This document shows positions 36,366 to 44,544 of a DNA stretch of 64,000 bases, piece after piece. Both the position numbers and the translations under genes were made by a program. The number at the start of each line of letters is the position of its first letter. Position 1 is the stretch's first letter. The notes below the pieces were generated by a model that ran no database searches, had not been told where the DNA came from, and worked only from the letters and a program-made list of their open reading frames with translations. The stretch lies in contig NZ_JAUHLI010000009.1 of assembly GCF_036325985.1 (NCBI RefSeq), forward strand, positions 137,853 through 201,852, written 5' to 3'. The stretch is from Alkalimonas cellulosilytica. Lineage in GTDB: Bacteria > Pseudomonadota > Gammaproteobacteria > Enterobacterales > Alteromonadaceae.

Positions 36366-36381
36366 TGCCAGATATGTGCCA
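36366..36381 (-). promoter_or_regulatory. sigma-54 promoter of glnA
   Basis: On the minus strand TGGCACATATCTGGCA matches the -24/-12 consensus TGGCACG-N4-TTGCA with the exact GG-to-GC spacing. It lies 50 bases before the glnA start codon. Confidence 0.85.
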
Positions 36382-36443
36382 CTCATTCAGAGCCTTAAAA
36401 ATCAAATAGATAAAACGTCACTAGTGTCTCTGCACTGCTATTG

Positions 36444-36481
36444 CGCACCAGTATGGTGCAGGCATTCTCCAGGATGGTGCA
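36444..36481. promoter_or_regulatory. paired NtrC enhancer sites for glnA
   Basis: CGCACCA GTA TGGTGCA at 36444-36460 has one mismatch to the NtrC dyad. A weaker site at 36465-36481 keeps a perfect TGGTGCA arm. Their centres are 21 bases apart, two helical turns, and sit roughly 95 and 115 bases upstream of the expected glnA transcription start, as for enteric glnAp2. Confidence 0.8.
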
Positions 36482-36570
36482 TACCAGCCTAGCACATTTT
36501 TGCTGTCTGGCAGGGGGCTTTGGTTGGCTGAGGGAAAAAAATCCGACTTTTGTTCTTCTTTTGCGCGAAA

Positions 36571-36581
36571 CAGAGTAGAAT
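36571..36581 (+). promoter_or_regulatory. candidate -10 region of typA promoter
   Basis: TAGAAT at 36576-36581 lies 81 bases before the typA ATG; the -35 is poor (TTCTTC). The rest of the 345-base glnA-typA gap holds the glnA control sites on the other side. Confidence 0.35.
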
Positions 36582-36662
36582 ATGCGCCCTTATTTAAAGA
36601 GTTTGTTGTTTGCCAGGTGGTCACGTTGACGGTCACAGGGTGCCACAGAGGAAAGAGAAAGC

Positions 36663-38501
36663 ATGAGCGTTACCGCGACCGATATTCAAAAACTACGTAA
36701 TGTTGCCATCATTGCGCACGTCGACCACGGCAAAACCACCCTGGTTGATAAACTGCTGCAGCAGTCCGGCACCTTTGATGAGCGGGCCAAACTGCAAGAG
36801 CGCGTGATGGACTCCAACGATCAGGAAAAAGAGCGTGGCATTACCATTTTGGCAAAAAACACCTCTGTGCGCTGGAACGATTACCACATTAATATTCTGG
36901 ACACCCCGGGCCACGCCGATTTTGGTGGTGAAGTAGAGCGGGTGCTTTCCATGGCCGACTCAGTGCTGTTGTTGGTCGACGCGGTTGATGGCCCGATGCC
37001 ACAAACCCGTTTCGTCACGCAAAAAGCTTTTGCCCACGGTCTGAAACCGATTGTCGTGGTGAACAAAATCGACCGTCCTGGTGCCCGCCCGGATTGGGTC
37101 ATTGATCAGGTGTTTGATCTGTTTGATAACCTGGGTGCCAGTGATGAACAGCTAGACTTCCCGATTGTCTATGCTTCTGCCTTAAATGGCTGGGCGACGT
37201 TGGATCACAGCGAGCCAAAAGAAGACATGACCGAACTGTTCCAGGCGATTGTTGATCATGTCTCGCCACCGGATGTTGACCCCGCAGGTGACACCCAGCT
37301 GCAAGTCTCACAACTCGATTACTCCAGTTATCTGGGTATTATCGGTATTGGCCGGATCAAGCGTGGCACCTTGCGTCCTAATCAGCAAGTCACCATCATT
37401 GGTGCCGATGGTAAAAAGCGCAATGGCAAAGTCGGTCAGGTTTTTGGTTACCTTGGCCTGGAGCGGATTGACACCACCGAAGCAACTGCGGGTGACATCG
37501 TCGCTTTTACCGGCCTGGGTGAATTGAAAATTTCCGATACCATTTGTGCGCCGTCTGCGGTTGAGGCTCTGCCTGCCTTGTCGGTCGATGAGCCAACCGT
37601 GACCATGACCTTTCAGGTCAACACCTCGCCGTTTGCCGGTAAAGAGGGCAAGTTTGTCACCTCGCGCCAGATCTTAGAGCGCCTGCAAAACGAACTGAAA
37701 CACAACGTAGCACTGCGGGTGCAGGAAACCGAAGATGGTGATAAGTTCCGTGTTTCCGGTCGTGGTGAATTGCATTTGGGTGTCTTGATCGAAAGCATGC
37801 GTCGCGAAGGTTTCGAGCTGGCAGTATCCCGGCCGGAAGTGATCATGAAGACCGTGGATGGTGTGAAAATGGAACCCTACGAGCAACTGACCATCGACTG
37901 TGAAGAGTCGCATCAGGGCGCCGTGATGGAGAAAATGGGCGAGCGTAAAGCGGAGATGACCAACATGCAGCCGGACGGCAAAGGCCGGGTGCGGATGGAC
38001 TTCGTGGTACCAAGCCGTGGCTTGATTGGTTTCCGTACCGAGTTTATTACGCTCACCTCTGGGACTGGCCTGATGTACCACAGCTTTGATCACTATGGAG
38101 AGTTCAAAGGCGGCACCATTGGTCTGCGCAACAATGGCGTGATGATTTCGAATGCCATGGGCAAAGCGGCCGGTTATGCGATTTTCTCGTTGCAGGAGCG
38201 CGGCCGGATGTTTATTGGCCATGCAGAAGAAGTGTACGAAGGCCAGGTGATTGGTATTCATAGTCGCAGCAATGACCTGACGGTGAACTGCTTAAAAGGC
38301 AAGCAGCTGACCAACGTACGGGCATCCGGTACCGATGAAGCCATTAATCTGGTACCACCTATCCGTTTCACGCTGGAACAGGCGCTGGAGTTTATTGATG
38401 ACGACGAACTGGTGGAAGTGACCCCAGCTTCGATCCGTATTCGTAAGCGCCATCTGACTGAAAATGATCGCAAACGGGCCAGCCGTCAATCAGGTGCCTG
38501 A
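36663..38501 (+). CDS. typA: ribosome-binding GTPase TypA/BipA
   Basis: TypA is an EF-G-like translational GTPase used in ribosome assembly at low temperature and under stress. The 612-residue protein has AHVDHGKTTL (G1), DTPGHADFGGEVERV (G3) and NKIDRPGARPDWV (G4), followed by beta-barrel, EF-G-like and unique C-terminal domains (GLIGFRTEFITLTSGTG). GAGGAAAGAG precedes the ATG. It is next to glnA in opposite direction, as in E. coli. Confidence 0.98.
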   Translation: MSVTATDIQKLRNVAIIAHVDHGKTTLVDKLLQQSGTFDERAKLQERVMDSNDQEKERGITILAKNTSVRWNDYHINILDTPGHADFGGEVERVLSMADSVLLLVDAVDGPMPQTRFVTQKAFAHGLKPIVVVNKIDRPGARPDWVIDQVFDLFDNLGASDEQLDFPIVYASALNGWATLDHSEPKEDMTELFQAIVDHVSPPDVDPAGDTQLQVSQLDYSSYLGIIGIGRIKRGTLRPNQQVTIIGADGKKRNGKVGQVFGYLGLERIDTTEATAGDIVAFTGLGELKISDTICAPSAVEALPALSVDEPTVTMTFQVNTSPFAGKEGKFVTSRQILERLQNELKHNVALRVQETEDGDKFRVSGRGELHLGVLIESMRREGFELAVSRPEVIMKTVDGVKMEPYEQLTIDCEESHQGAVMEKMGERKAEMTNMQPDGKGRVRMDFVVPSRGLIGFRTEFITLTSGTGLMYHSFDHYGEFKGGTIGLRNNGVMISNAMGKAAGYAIFSLQERGRMFIGHAEEVYEGQVIGIHSRSNDLTVNCLKGKQLTNVRASGTDEAINLVPPIRFTLEQALEFIDDDELVEVTPASIRIRKRHLTENDRKRASRQSGA

Positions 38502-38532
38502 TTGCTGCTCAGCTAACGGTTAAACTGGCTTG

Positions 38533-38570
38533 AAAGCCGGGAACTGCTGGTCAGTTCCCGGCTTTTTTTA
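38533..38570 (+). terminator. strong rho-independent terminator after typA
   Basis: AAAGCCGGGAACTG and CAGTTCCCGGCTTT form a perfect 14-bp stem with a 5-base loop and a T run to 38569. Confidence 0.95.
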
Positions 38571-38607
38571 TACACTGAAGCCAAATCGAAGACCAAGGAG
38601 TGCTTTG

Positions 38608-39480
38608 GTGCAAGCCATTAAGTGGCGTGAGTTTATCAACGCCAGCTCGCAGTTCGTCAAAGGCTATATCGGGCGCTGTCAGCACGATCAGATTAATCTG
38701 GTGGGTGGCTATCTGGCCTATATTTCCCTGTTATCGCTGGTGCCCTTCATTGCGGTGATGTTCTCGATGCTGAGCGCTTTTCCGATGTTTGCTGAGTTTC
38801 GTCAGAGCATGGAAGGTTTACTCTATGCCAATGTAGTACCGTCGCGTGGTGATGAAATCAAAGATTATCTGAATGAGTTTATTGGCAATACCCGCGGTAT
38901 GACGGCCATTGGTATTTCTGCACTGATCGTAGTGGCCTTGCTGCTTATCCATAACATCGATAAAACGTTGAATAAAATCTGGCGCATCAACAAGCGACCC
39001 CGACCGGTGATTTCCTTCTCCATCTACTGGATGATCCTGACTTTGGGCCCTATCCTGTTCGGTACCTCCATTGCGGTTAGCTCTTACCTGGTGACGCTGA
39101 CACGTTTTGCCGAGGACTTTACCCCTGGCTTGTCCAGCTTTTTATTGGGACTGGTGCCTTATCTGATGTCTTTGCTGGCATTTTGTATTTTGTATCTGGT
39201 GGTGCCCAATACCAAGGTTCGGATCCGGCATGCTTTTTGGGGTGGATTACTGGCCATGTTATTGTTTGAGTTATTGAAGTATGGTTTCGCACTTTACATT
39301 ACTCACTTTCCATCCTATCAGGTGATCTATGGTGCCATGGCCTTGGTGCCCATCTTATTCCTGTGGGTGTACCTGTGCTGGCTGGTGGTCTTGGTCGGTG
39401 CTGAGTTGACCGCTTACCTGAAAGACTGGGAACAGTTGCGAACGGATAAAGTCAGTGAGTCGGAGGAGTGCTGCGAATGA
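38608..39480 (+). CDS. yihY: YihY family inner-membrane protein
   Basis: The 290-residue protein has about six membrane segments and the YihY (formerly BrkB/RNase BN) family sequence: LAYISLLSLVPFIAVMF, INKTLNKIWR-like DKTLNKIWRI, and IRHAFWGGLLAMLLFELLKYGF. The function is unknown; the old RNase BN name was an error. I choose the GTG at 38608, which has AAGGAG 7 bases upstream. The frame is open back to 38530, but that part is the typA terminator. Its stop overlaps the dtd start. Confidence 0.92.
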   Translation: MQAIKWREFINASSQFVKGYIGRCQHDQINLVGGYLAYISLLSLVPFIAVMFSMLSAFPMFAEFRQSMEGLLYANVVPSRGDEIKDYLNEFIGNTRGMTAIGISALIVVALLLIHNIDKTLNKIWRINKRPRPVISFSIYWMILTLGPILFGTSIAVSSYLVTLTRFAEDFTPGLSSFLLGLVPYLMSLLAFCILYLVVPNTKVRIRHAFWGGLLAMLLFELLKYGFALYITHFPSYQVIYGAMALVPILFLWVYLCWLVVLVGAELTAYLKDWEQLRTDKVSESEECCE

Positions 39481-39923
39481 AAGCTTTGATACAACGGGTA
39501 AGTAGCGCCAGTGTTTGTGTGGTTGACGAACAAATTGCACAGATCGGGCAGGGCTTGCTGGTATTGCTGGGCGTGGAGCAAGCAGATACAGAGCTAAGTG
39601 CAGCACTTTTGGCCGATAAAGTCTGTAAGTATCGGGTTTTCAGTGATGAGCACGGTAAAATGAATTTGAATGTGCAACAGGTAAAAGGTCAGTTGCTGGT
39701 GGTATCACAGTTTACTTTGGCAGCAGATACCAACACCGGGCTCAGGCCCAGCTTCTCTCAAGCAGCTGCTCCAGAGCAGGCACAGCGGTTGTACCAACAT
39801 TTTATCGAGCGTTGCGAAGAACATAACTTGATCGTGGCATGCGGCCGCTTTGCCGCTGATATGCAGGTCGCCTTGGTCAACGATGGTCCTGTGACCTTTT
39901 TACTTGAAAGCAAAAGTAATTAA
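39477..39923 (+). CDS. dtd: D-aminoacyl-tRNA deacylase
   Basis: Dtd hydrolyses D-amino acids and glycine from mischarged tRNAs. The 148-residue protein has MKALIQRVSSASV, the SQFTLAADTNTGLRPSF motif and VNDGPVTF, the cross-subunit GP motif. The ATG at 39477 overlaps the yihY stop (ATGA) and has GGAGGAG upstream. yihY-dtd-yiiD is the E. coli order. Confidence 0.97.
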   Translation: MKALIQRVSSASVCVVDEQIAQIGQGLLVLLGVEQADTELSAALLADKVCKYRVFSDEHGKMNLNVQQVKGQLLVVSQFTLAADTNTGLRPSFSQAAAPEQAQRLYQHFIERCEEHNLIVACGRFAADMQVALVNDGPVTFLLESKSN

Positions 39924-39926
39924 ACC

Positions 39927-40832
39927 ATGACGATTCGTATTAGTTCCCCTCAAACTGATGCCGATTGGCAGGCGTACTTCCAGTTCCGCTGGCAACAGCT
40001 TCGGGCGCCCTGGCAGCAGCCTCCGGGTTCAGAGCGTGATGAGCTGGAGCAACAGAGTTACCATCGTATGGTACTGGATGGTAACAAACTGATAGCGGTA
40101 GGCCGGTTGCATCAGCTCGGTGATGGTAGCGCGCAAATTCGCTACATGGCGGTAGACCCTAAGTATCAGGGGCAGCAACTGGGTGCCCGTCTGGTGGCGG
40201 AGCTGGAGCAGCAGGCGTTTGCGCTTGGCTGTACTGAGGTGGTGCTGAACGCCCGCGACAGCGCAGAGGGCTTTTATCAACGGCTTGGTTACAGCGTGCA
40301 ACAGCCGGCCCCCACCCAGTTCGGAGTAGCGCATTACCGCATGCACCGTTATTTGCGTTTGCCAGGGACTGAAGCAGTTTGGCAGCAACGCTGCCAGCAA
40401 TTGCAGCAAAGCTGGCATCAGCAAATTCCGCTGAGTAGCTTTATGCAACTTGAGATTGCAGCCTTTGATGGCACTGAGCTTCGTTGTCAGGCACCGCTGG
40501 AGCCAAACATCAATCTGCACGGCACCATGTTTGCCGGTAGCCTGTACAGTCTGGCTACGCTGACGGGCTGGGGGTTGCTGCATTTGCAGCTGCAAGCGCT
40601 TGAGTTACAAGCGGACCTGGTGCTGGCAGATGCCAGCATCCGTTACCTGAAACCGATGCAAGCTCAGCCGGAAGCACGTTGCTCCTTACTGAGTGCCAAA
40701 GGGGATTTAACGGTCTTAAAGCACGGCAGGCATGCCAGTCAGCGCATCAGGGTCGAGTTGCTAAGTGCCGGTAAGGTTGTTGCCCTGTTTGAAGGGCAGT
40801 ACAAAGCACTGTTGCCACGGAGCGCACCATGA
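39927..40832 (+). CDS. yiiD: YiiD-like GNAT acetyltransferase-thioesterase fusion
   Basis: The 301-residue protein has an N-terminal GNAT domain (about residues 1-145; IRYMAVDPKYQGQQLGARLV is the acetyl-CoA-binding motif, and ARDSAEGFYQRLGY follows). The C-terminal part (about 160-298) is the YiiD_C hotdog thioesterase-like domain with NLHGTMFAGSLYSLATLTGW. This fusion is what E. coli YiiD has. Substrates are unknown. It overlaps the next gene by 4 bases. Confidence 0.88.
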   Translation: MTIRISSPQTDADWQAYFQFRWQQLRAPWQQPPGSERDELEQQSYHRMVLDGNKLIAVGRLHQLGDGSAQIRYMAVDPKYQGQQLGARLVAELEQQAFALGCTEVVLNARDSAEGFYQRLGYSVQQPAPTQFGVAHYRMHRYLRLPGTEAVWQQRCQQLQQSWHQQIPLSSFMQLEIAAFDGTELRCQAPLEPNINLHGTMFAGSLYSLATLTGWGLLHLQLQALELQADLVLADASIRYLKPMQAQPEARCSLLSAKGDLTVLKHGRHASQRIRVELLSAGKVVALFEGQYKALLPRSAP

Positions 40833-41638
40833 AAGTCATCCTGCTGGGTTGTGGCTGGTTGGGACAGCAACTGTTGCCTGTTTTGCAGCAAGAGGGGCAC
40901 CAACTGCTGCTGACCCGTCAGTCTGAGGCTGGGTTGGCAGAGCTGCCGCAAGGTGTGCCAGCCCAGGTGCTCAGCCTGCCGTTGTCATTGCCACATTCGT
41001 CCACTGTGCTGCAGCAGTTTCAGCAGGCGGTAGTGATTTGCGCGATTACACCGGGCTGGCGTAAACAGTCTGGGGCTGGTTATCTGGATAGCCTGAATTC
41101 TTTGGTCAGGTTGATGCAGGCTGCTGAAAGCCTGGCTTGCATCCATTTTAGTTCGACCGGCGCTTATAGCGGCCTGAGCGGTGAAGTGGATGAACAGAGT
41201 CAGTTGTTACTGACGGATGCTAAAGCACAATTGCTTTATCAGGGCGAGCAACTGCTGCAACAGGCTTTGCCAACCTGTACTTTGCGGTTGGGCGGCCTGT
41301 TTGGCCCGGGGCGACACCCCGGGAACTTCCTACGAAACGATGTGCTGACTGATCCGGATGCGCCGGTCAACATGGTGCATAGCAGTGATGTGATCGAGGC
41401 AGTGCGGGTGATTTTGCAGCAACAGGCATGGCCTGGACTGTACAATCTATGCTGCCCGGATTTTGTTTCCCGTAAGCAGTTTTATGCCAAGGCCCGGGCG
41501 CTGTTACAGCGAAATGCATTGAATGATGGGAACACTACGGATAGTCAGCGCAGAGTAGTGGCTAAGCGTATTCAACAGCAGTTACCTTTTCAATATCGCT
41601 ATCCATCGGCACTGCAAGCACTGGAAGATAGGTCTTAA
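40829..41638 (+). CDS. NAD(P)-binding SDR/epimerase-like protein (YeeZ type)
   Basis: The 269-residue protein begins with a Rossmann motif (VILLGCGWLGQQLL) and resembles atypical extended short-chain dehydrogenases: HFSSTGAYSG holds the Ser and Tyr region, and LRLGGLFGPGRHP and VHSSDVIEAV match nucleoside-sugar-epimerase-like YeeZ proteins. The usual YxxxK is not clear, so activity is uncertain. It is coupled to the yiiD-like gene by a 4-base overlap. The substrate is unknown. Confidence 0.8.
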   Translation: MKVILLGCGWLGQQLLPVLQQEGHQLLLTRQSEAGLAELPQGVPAQVLSLPLSLPHSSTVLQQFQQAVVICAITPGWRKQSGAGYLDSLNSLVRLMQAAESLACIHFSSTGAYSGLSGEVDEQSQLLLTDAKAQLLYQGEQLLQQALPTCTLRLGGLFGPGRHPGNFLRNDVLTDPDAPVNMVHSSDVIEAVRVILQQQAWPGLYNLCCPDFVSRKQFYAKARALLQRNALNDGNTTDSQRRVVAKRIQQQLPFQYRYPSALQALEDRS

Positions 41639-41759
41639 ACACATTTTTATCAGCTTGCTGGTGACTTTATCCGACTTTTATCAGGCTTTTGTCAGGACTT
41701 GTTCCTGTTAAAACCCCATACTCCACCTCACAGTATTTGCTACTCAAGGTCGAGTTATC

Positions 41760-42407
41760 ATGCGCAGTCAATGGTTGTTATTATCTACCATCAGCACCTT
41801 GCTAGGGATAGCGGCAGGGGCTTTATTCTTGTTGTTTTCTGAACATTCCATTGTGTTTTCCCAATCAGCTCTGGTGTTATCAGAGTTTTGGTCCACTTTC
41901 CTGTTGTGGGCGTTTGTCCTGCTGTTTGTCTCGGCTCTGATGTTTAATCTGATCGCTTTTATCGAAATGGATTCTGGCAATCGTTGGTTGGCACTTCCTA
42001 AACGATTTCAACGTGAACAGGATCGATTCGAGCAGCAGGAGTTTTTTTTCAGTCGCTTAAAGCAGCAGTTGCAGCAGCAGGGGGCGATGGAGCCTGCCAG
42101 CACAGATGGTACTGAGGTGTTTTTCTGGCACAGTAAAACCGGCAAAACCCTGGTGTATTTTCATCCGGATGCAGACAATATGGTGACGATGGAATGCTTA
42201 CGTGAACGTTTTCAGCAGATGCTAAGTCACGATTGCCAGCAAGGTATGTTGGTTAGTTTTCAGGGCTTCACCAGCCAGGAGCGTATTTTTGCCCGTGAAG
42301 CCAATATAGAGCTGCTTGAATACCAACCAAATTTACTGGAGCAGGGGCTCAGTCGCTCAGGCTTACTGTCGCAAACGGAAAGCCGCACTGGCCTGCTCCA
42401 ATTCTGA
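41760..42407 (+). CDS. two-TM protein with possible Mrr-like C-terminal domain
   Basis: I do not recognise this 215-residue protein as a named family. It has two membrane segments (about residues 4-26 and 43-67), then a basic, Gln-rich region and a C-terminal domain (about 110-195). The sequence KTLVYFHP and GMLVSFQGFTSQERIFAREANIELLE resembles the final strand and helix of Mrr-type restriction-endonuclease-like folds, but the catalytic residues are not obvious. The last 45 bases overlap, tail to tail, the end of the chemoreceptor gene on the other strand. Confidence 0.6.
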   Translation: MRSQWLLLSTISTLLGIAAGALFLLFSEHSIVFSQSALVLSEFWSTFLLWAFVLLFVSALMFNLIAFIEMDSGNRWLALPKRFQREQDRFEQQEFFFSRLKQQLQQQGAMEPASTDGTEVFFWHSKTGKTLVYFHPDADNMVTMECLRERFQQMLSHDCQQGMLVSFQGFTSQERIFAREANIELLEYQPNLLEQGLSRSGLLSQTESRTGLLQF

Positions 42408-44390
42408 GGCCAACCGTGTCACATCCTGGCTGTGAGCCTGGGTGCTACTTGCTTTTTCGGTACTGTTCTCTGCCAGTTGCACAACGACCTCCATGGACTG
42501 ACTGATTTGCTCTCCCTGACTTAGTTGCAAGGCGGTGGCATCAGCAATGCTGGCATTAATGCCGTGCATCTGGGTAATGGCATGGTGAATCTGTTGCAAT
42601 GCTTGTAGCAGCGCCTGATTTTCCTGCACACATTGGCTTGCATCGTTATTGCCTTGTTGCACCGCTAGCACAGCTGCTTTGGTACCTTGCTGCAGTGTCT
42701 CTATCATGGTTTGAATGTCATTGGTTGCCTGCTGAGTTCGGCCTGCCAGGGTGCGCACTTCATCGGCGACCACCGCAAAACCGCGCCCCTGCTCACCGGC
42801 CCGAGCTGCCTCAATGGCGGCATTGAGTGCCAGCAGATTAGTTTGCTCAGCAATACTGCCAATCGTATCCAGAATACTGCCTATTTGTTTGGTTTGCTCA
42901 TTGACCTGCTGCATCCGATCATCAATGCTGTGCAGCTGCTTGGCCAGGTGACCAATACGCTGATTGTTTTGTTCAGACAGTTGATGCACTTGCTTGTTGT
43001 GTTGCATGCCTTGTTGCATTTCTTGTACGGCCTGAGCTGCCTGCTCGGCAATGTGCTGGCTTTGTTCACTGAGTTGATGAGTACTTGAGTTGATGCTGGC
43101 GATTTGGCTGGTTTGCTGCTGCAGTGCTGCACGAATATCCTGCACATCCGTACCAGAGCGTTGCGCGCTGTGGTTAAGTTCGCTGGCATAGTTCTGGATG
43201 CGTTGTACCAGACTGCTGAGCGACTCAACCAGCTGATTGACGTTGCTTGCCAGCTTACCAAACTCGTCATCCCGCTGAATGGTCAGGCGCTGGCTCAGAT
43301 CGCCCTGCGCCATCACCCCCAGCACCTGGTTGATTTTGGCCAATGGTTGCAGCATAGCGCGGATGGTGACCCAGGCAATAGCACTGGCCAGCACGATAAG
43401 CACCAGCAAAATGATGACATTGCGCCAATTGCCTTGCGAAATGGTACGGCTAACGGCTTGCTGCAGTTGACTGACCTGCTGATCAGCTGCACTAGCCATC
43501 TGCTGCAAGGCAGTGATGCCATTGCTAAACTCCAGTTCTGCCTGTTGTAAATGCTGACGCGCTGCCTGTTGTTGCGTTAGCCGCTGTAGTTGCAGGCTCA
43601 GCAATGTTTGGTGCTGCACCAGCTGTTGCTCCAGTTGTTGCAGCTGCGCTTCGAAATCCGACCAAAGCCCGCCGGTATCAATGTTTGCCACCAACTGAGC
43701 CAGGTAGTCGATATTGACCTGCATATCACTAAAAGCAAAATTGATATTGTCTTCGCTACGCTGTAATTGTGTCAGCTCGTTGGCATTAGCCACTTCCCGC
43801 AAGGTATTGATGAGGCCCAGCAGCTGGCCGTCAATACGACCGGCGGTGCCTTCGATCAGCTCCAACGTATCGCTATCGGCGCCATCCAGATAGGATAAAT
43901 CCAGTAACAGGGCGCCAAGGGCATCCAATTGCTGCTCTAAGTGCTGGAATACCTGCTGTACTTCAGCACGGCTTTGCTCTACTTCCAGCCTCAGTGTAAA
44001 CATCTGTCGGACGGATTGGCGGTAGGCGCTGCTTTGTTGTTTGGCTTGTTGCAGGGTCTGTTGCAGTTCACGATGTTGTTCTGTTAACTCTGCTGCTTGT
44101 TGCAACAGTTGCTGCAGGCCGCTATCTGCCTGGGTAAAGAGCTGTTGCTGCTGACTGATCAGGGCGGGTTCTTCGGCAGAAAAGCCCTGGGCACTGGCAT
44201 TGGCCATACTCAAAAGCCGTATTTGGGCCTGATTGCTTAGTTGCTGGGTGGGTATGGCGCGTTCATTGACATTGCGGGTTGACTCTTCAATCGATAGAAA
44301 GCTAAGCAGTGCAGAGCCACTGGCTACTACCAGCAAGAAGACAATCAAGCCAAATCCAAGGATGATGCGGTGAGCAATGGTTAGCGTCAT
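42363..44390 (-). CDS. methyl-accepting chemotaxis protein
   Basis: The 675-residue transducer has a first membrane segment (residues 8-31), a large Gln/Leu-rich helical periplasmic domain (about 35-325), a second membrane segment (about 325-345), HAMP (about 346-400) and a signalling domain with the hairpin tip GSIAEQTNLLALNAAIEAARAGEQGRGFAVVADEVRTLA. The sensor domain is about 290 residues, longer than a standard four-helix bundle, and I cannot assign a ligand. A TATAAT stands upstream of the start on the minus strand, near 44420. The 3' end overlaps the two-TM protein gene. Confidence 0.93.
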   Translation of the reverse strand: MTLTIAHRIILGFGLIVFLLVVASGSALLSFLSIEESTRNVNERAIPTQQLSNQAQIRLLSMANASAQGFSAEEPALISQQQQLFTQADSGLQQLLQQAAELTEQHRELQQTLQQAKQQSSAYRQSVRQMFTLRLEVEQSRAEVQQVFQHLEQQLDALGALLLDLSYLDGADSDTLELIEGTAGRIDGQLLGLINTLREVANANELTQLQRSEDNINFAFSDMQVNIDYLAQLVANIDTGGLWSDFEAQLQQLEQQLVQHQTLLSLQLQRLTQQQAARQHLQQAELEFSNGITALQQMASAADQQVSQLQQAVSRTISQGNWRNVIILLVLIVLASAIAWVTIRAMLQPLAKINQVLGVMAQGDLSQRLTIQRDDEFGKLASNVNQLVESLSSLVQRIQNYASELNHSAQRSGTDVQDIRAALQQQTSQIASINSSTHQLSEQSQHIAEQAAQAVQEMQQGMQHNKQVHQLSEQNNQRIGHLAKQLHSIDDRMQQVNEQTKQIGSILDTIGSIAEQTNLLALNAAIEAARAGEQGRGFAVVADEVRTLAGRTQQATNDIQTMIETLQQGTKAAVLAVQQGNNDASQCVQENQALLQALQQIHHAITQMHGINASIADATALQLSQGEQISQSMEVVVQLAENSTEKASSTQAHSQDVTRLASELEQASAAFRLRQ

Positions 44391-44499
44391 GGTAAGGTCC
44401 CGGCCTGATTGTTTTTTTTATTATAGCTGGTCCTGACCTTAGCAAATTTTGCACAACTGGTCTAGCCAGATAAAGAGGTAGTAAGTGTGCTCTGGAGCT

Positions 44500-44536
44500 A
44501 TCAAGAAGACCCAGGCCCACTGCAGTGGACCTGGGC
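44500..44536 (-). terminator. terminator after hutH
   Basis: On the minus strand CCCAGGTCCAC-TGCA-GTGGGCCTGGG forms an 11-bp stem with one G-T pair, followed by a T-rich but interrupted run, 9 bases after the hutH stop. Confidence 0.75.
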
Positions 44537-44544
44537 GTGAGCGC

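Noticed and set aside
38530..38607. Longer yihY beginning at 38530
   Set aside because: This stretch is the typA terminator stem. The GTG at 38608 has AAGGAG at the right distance.
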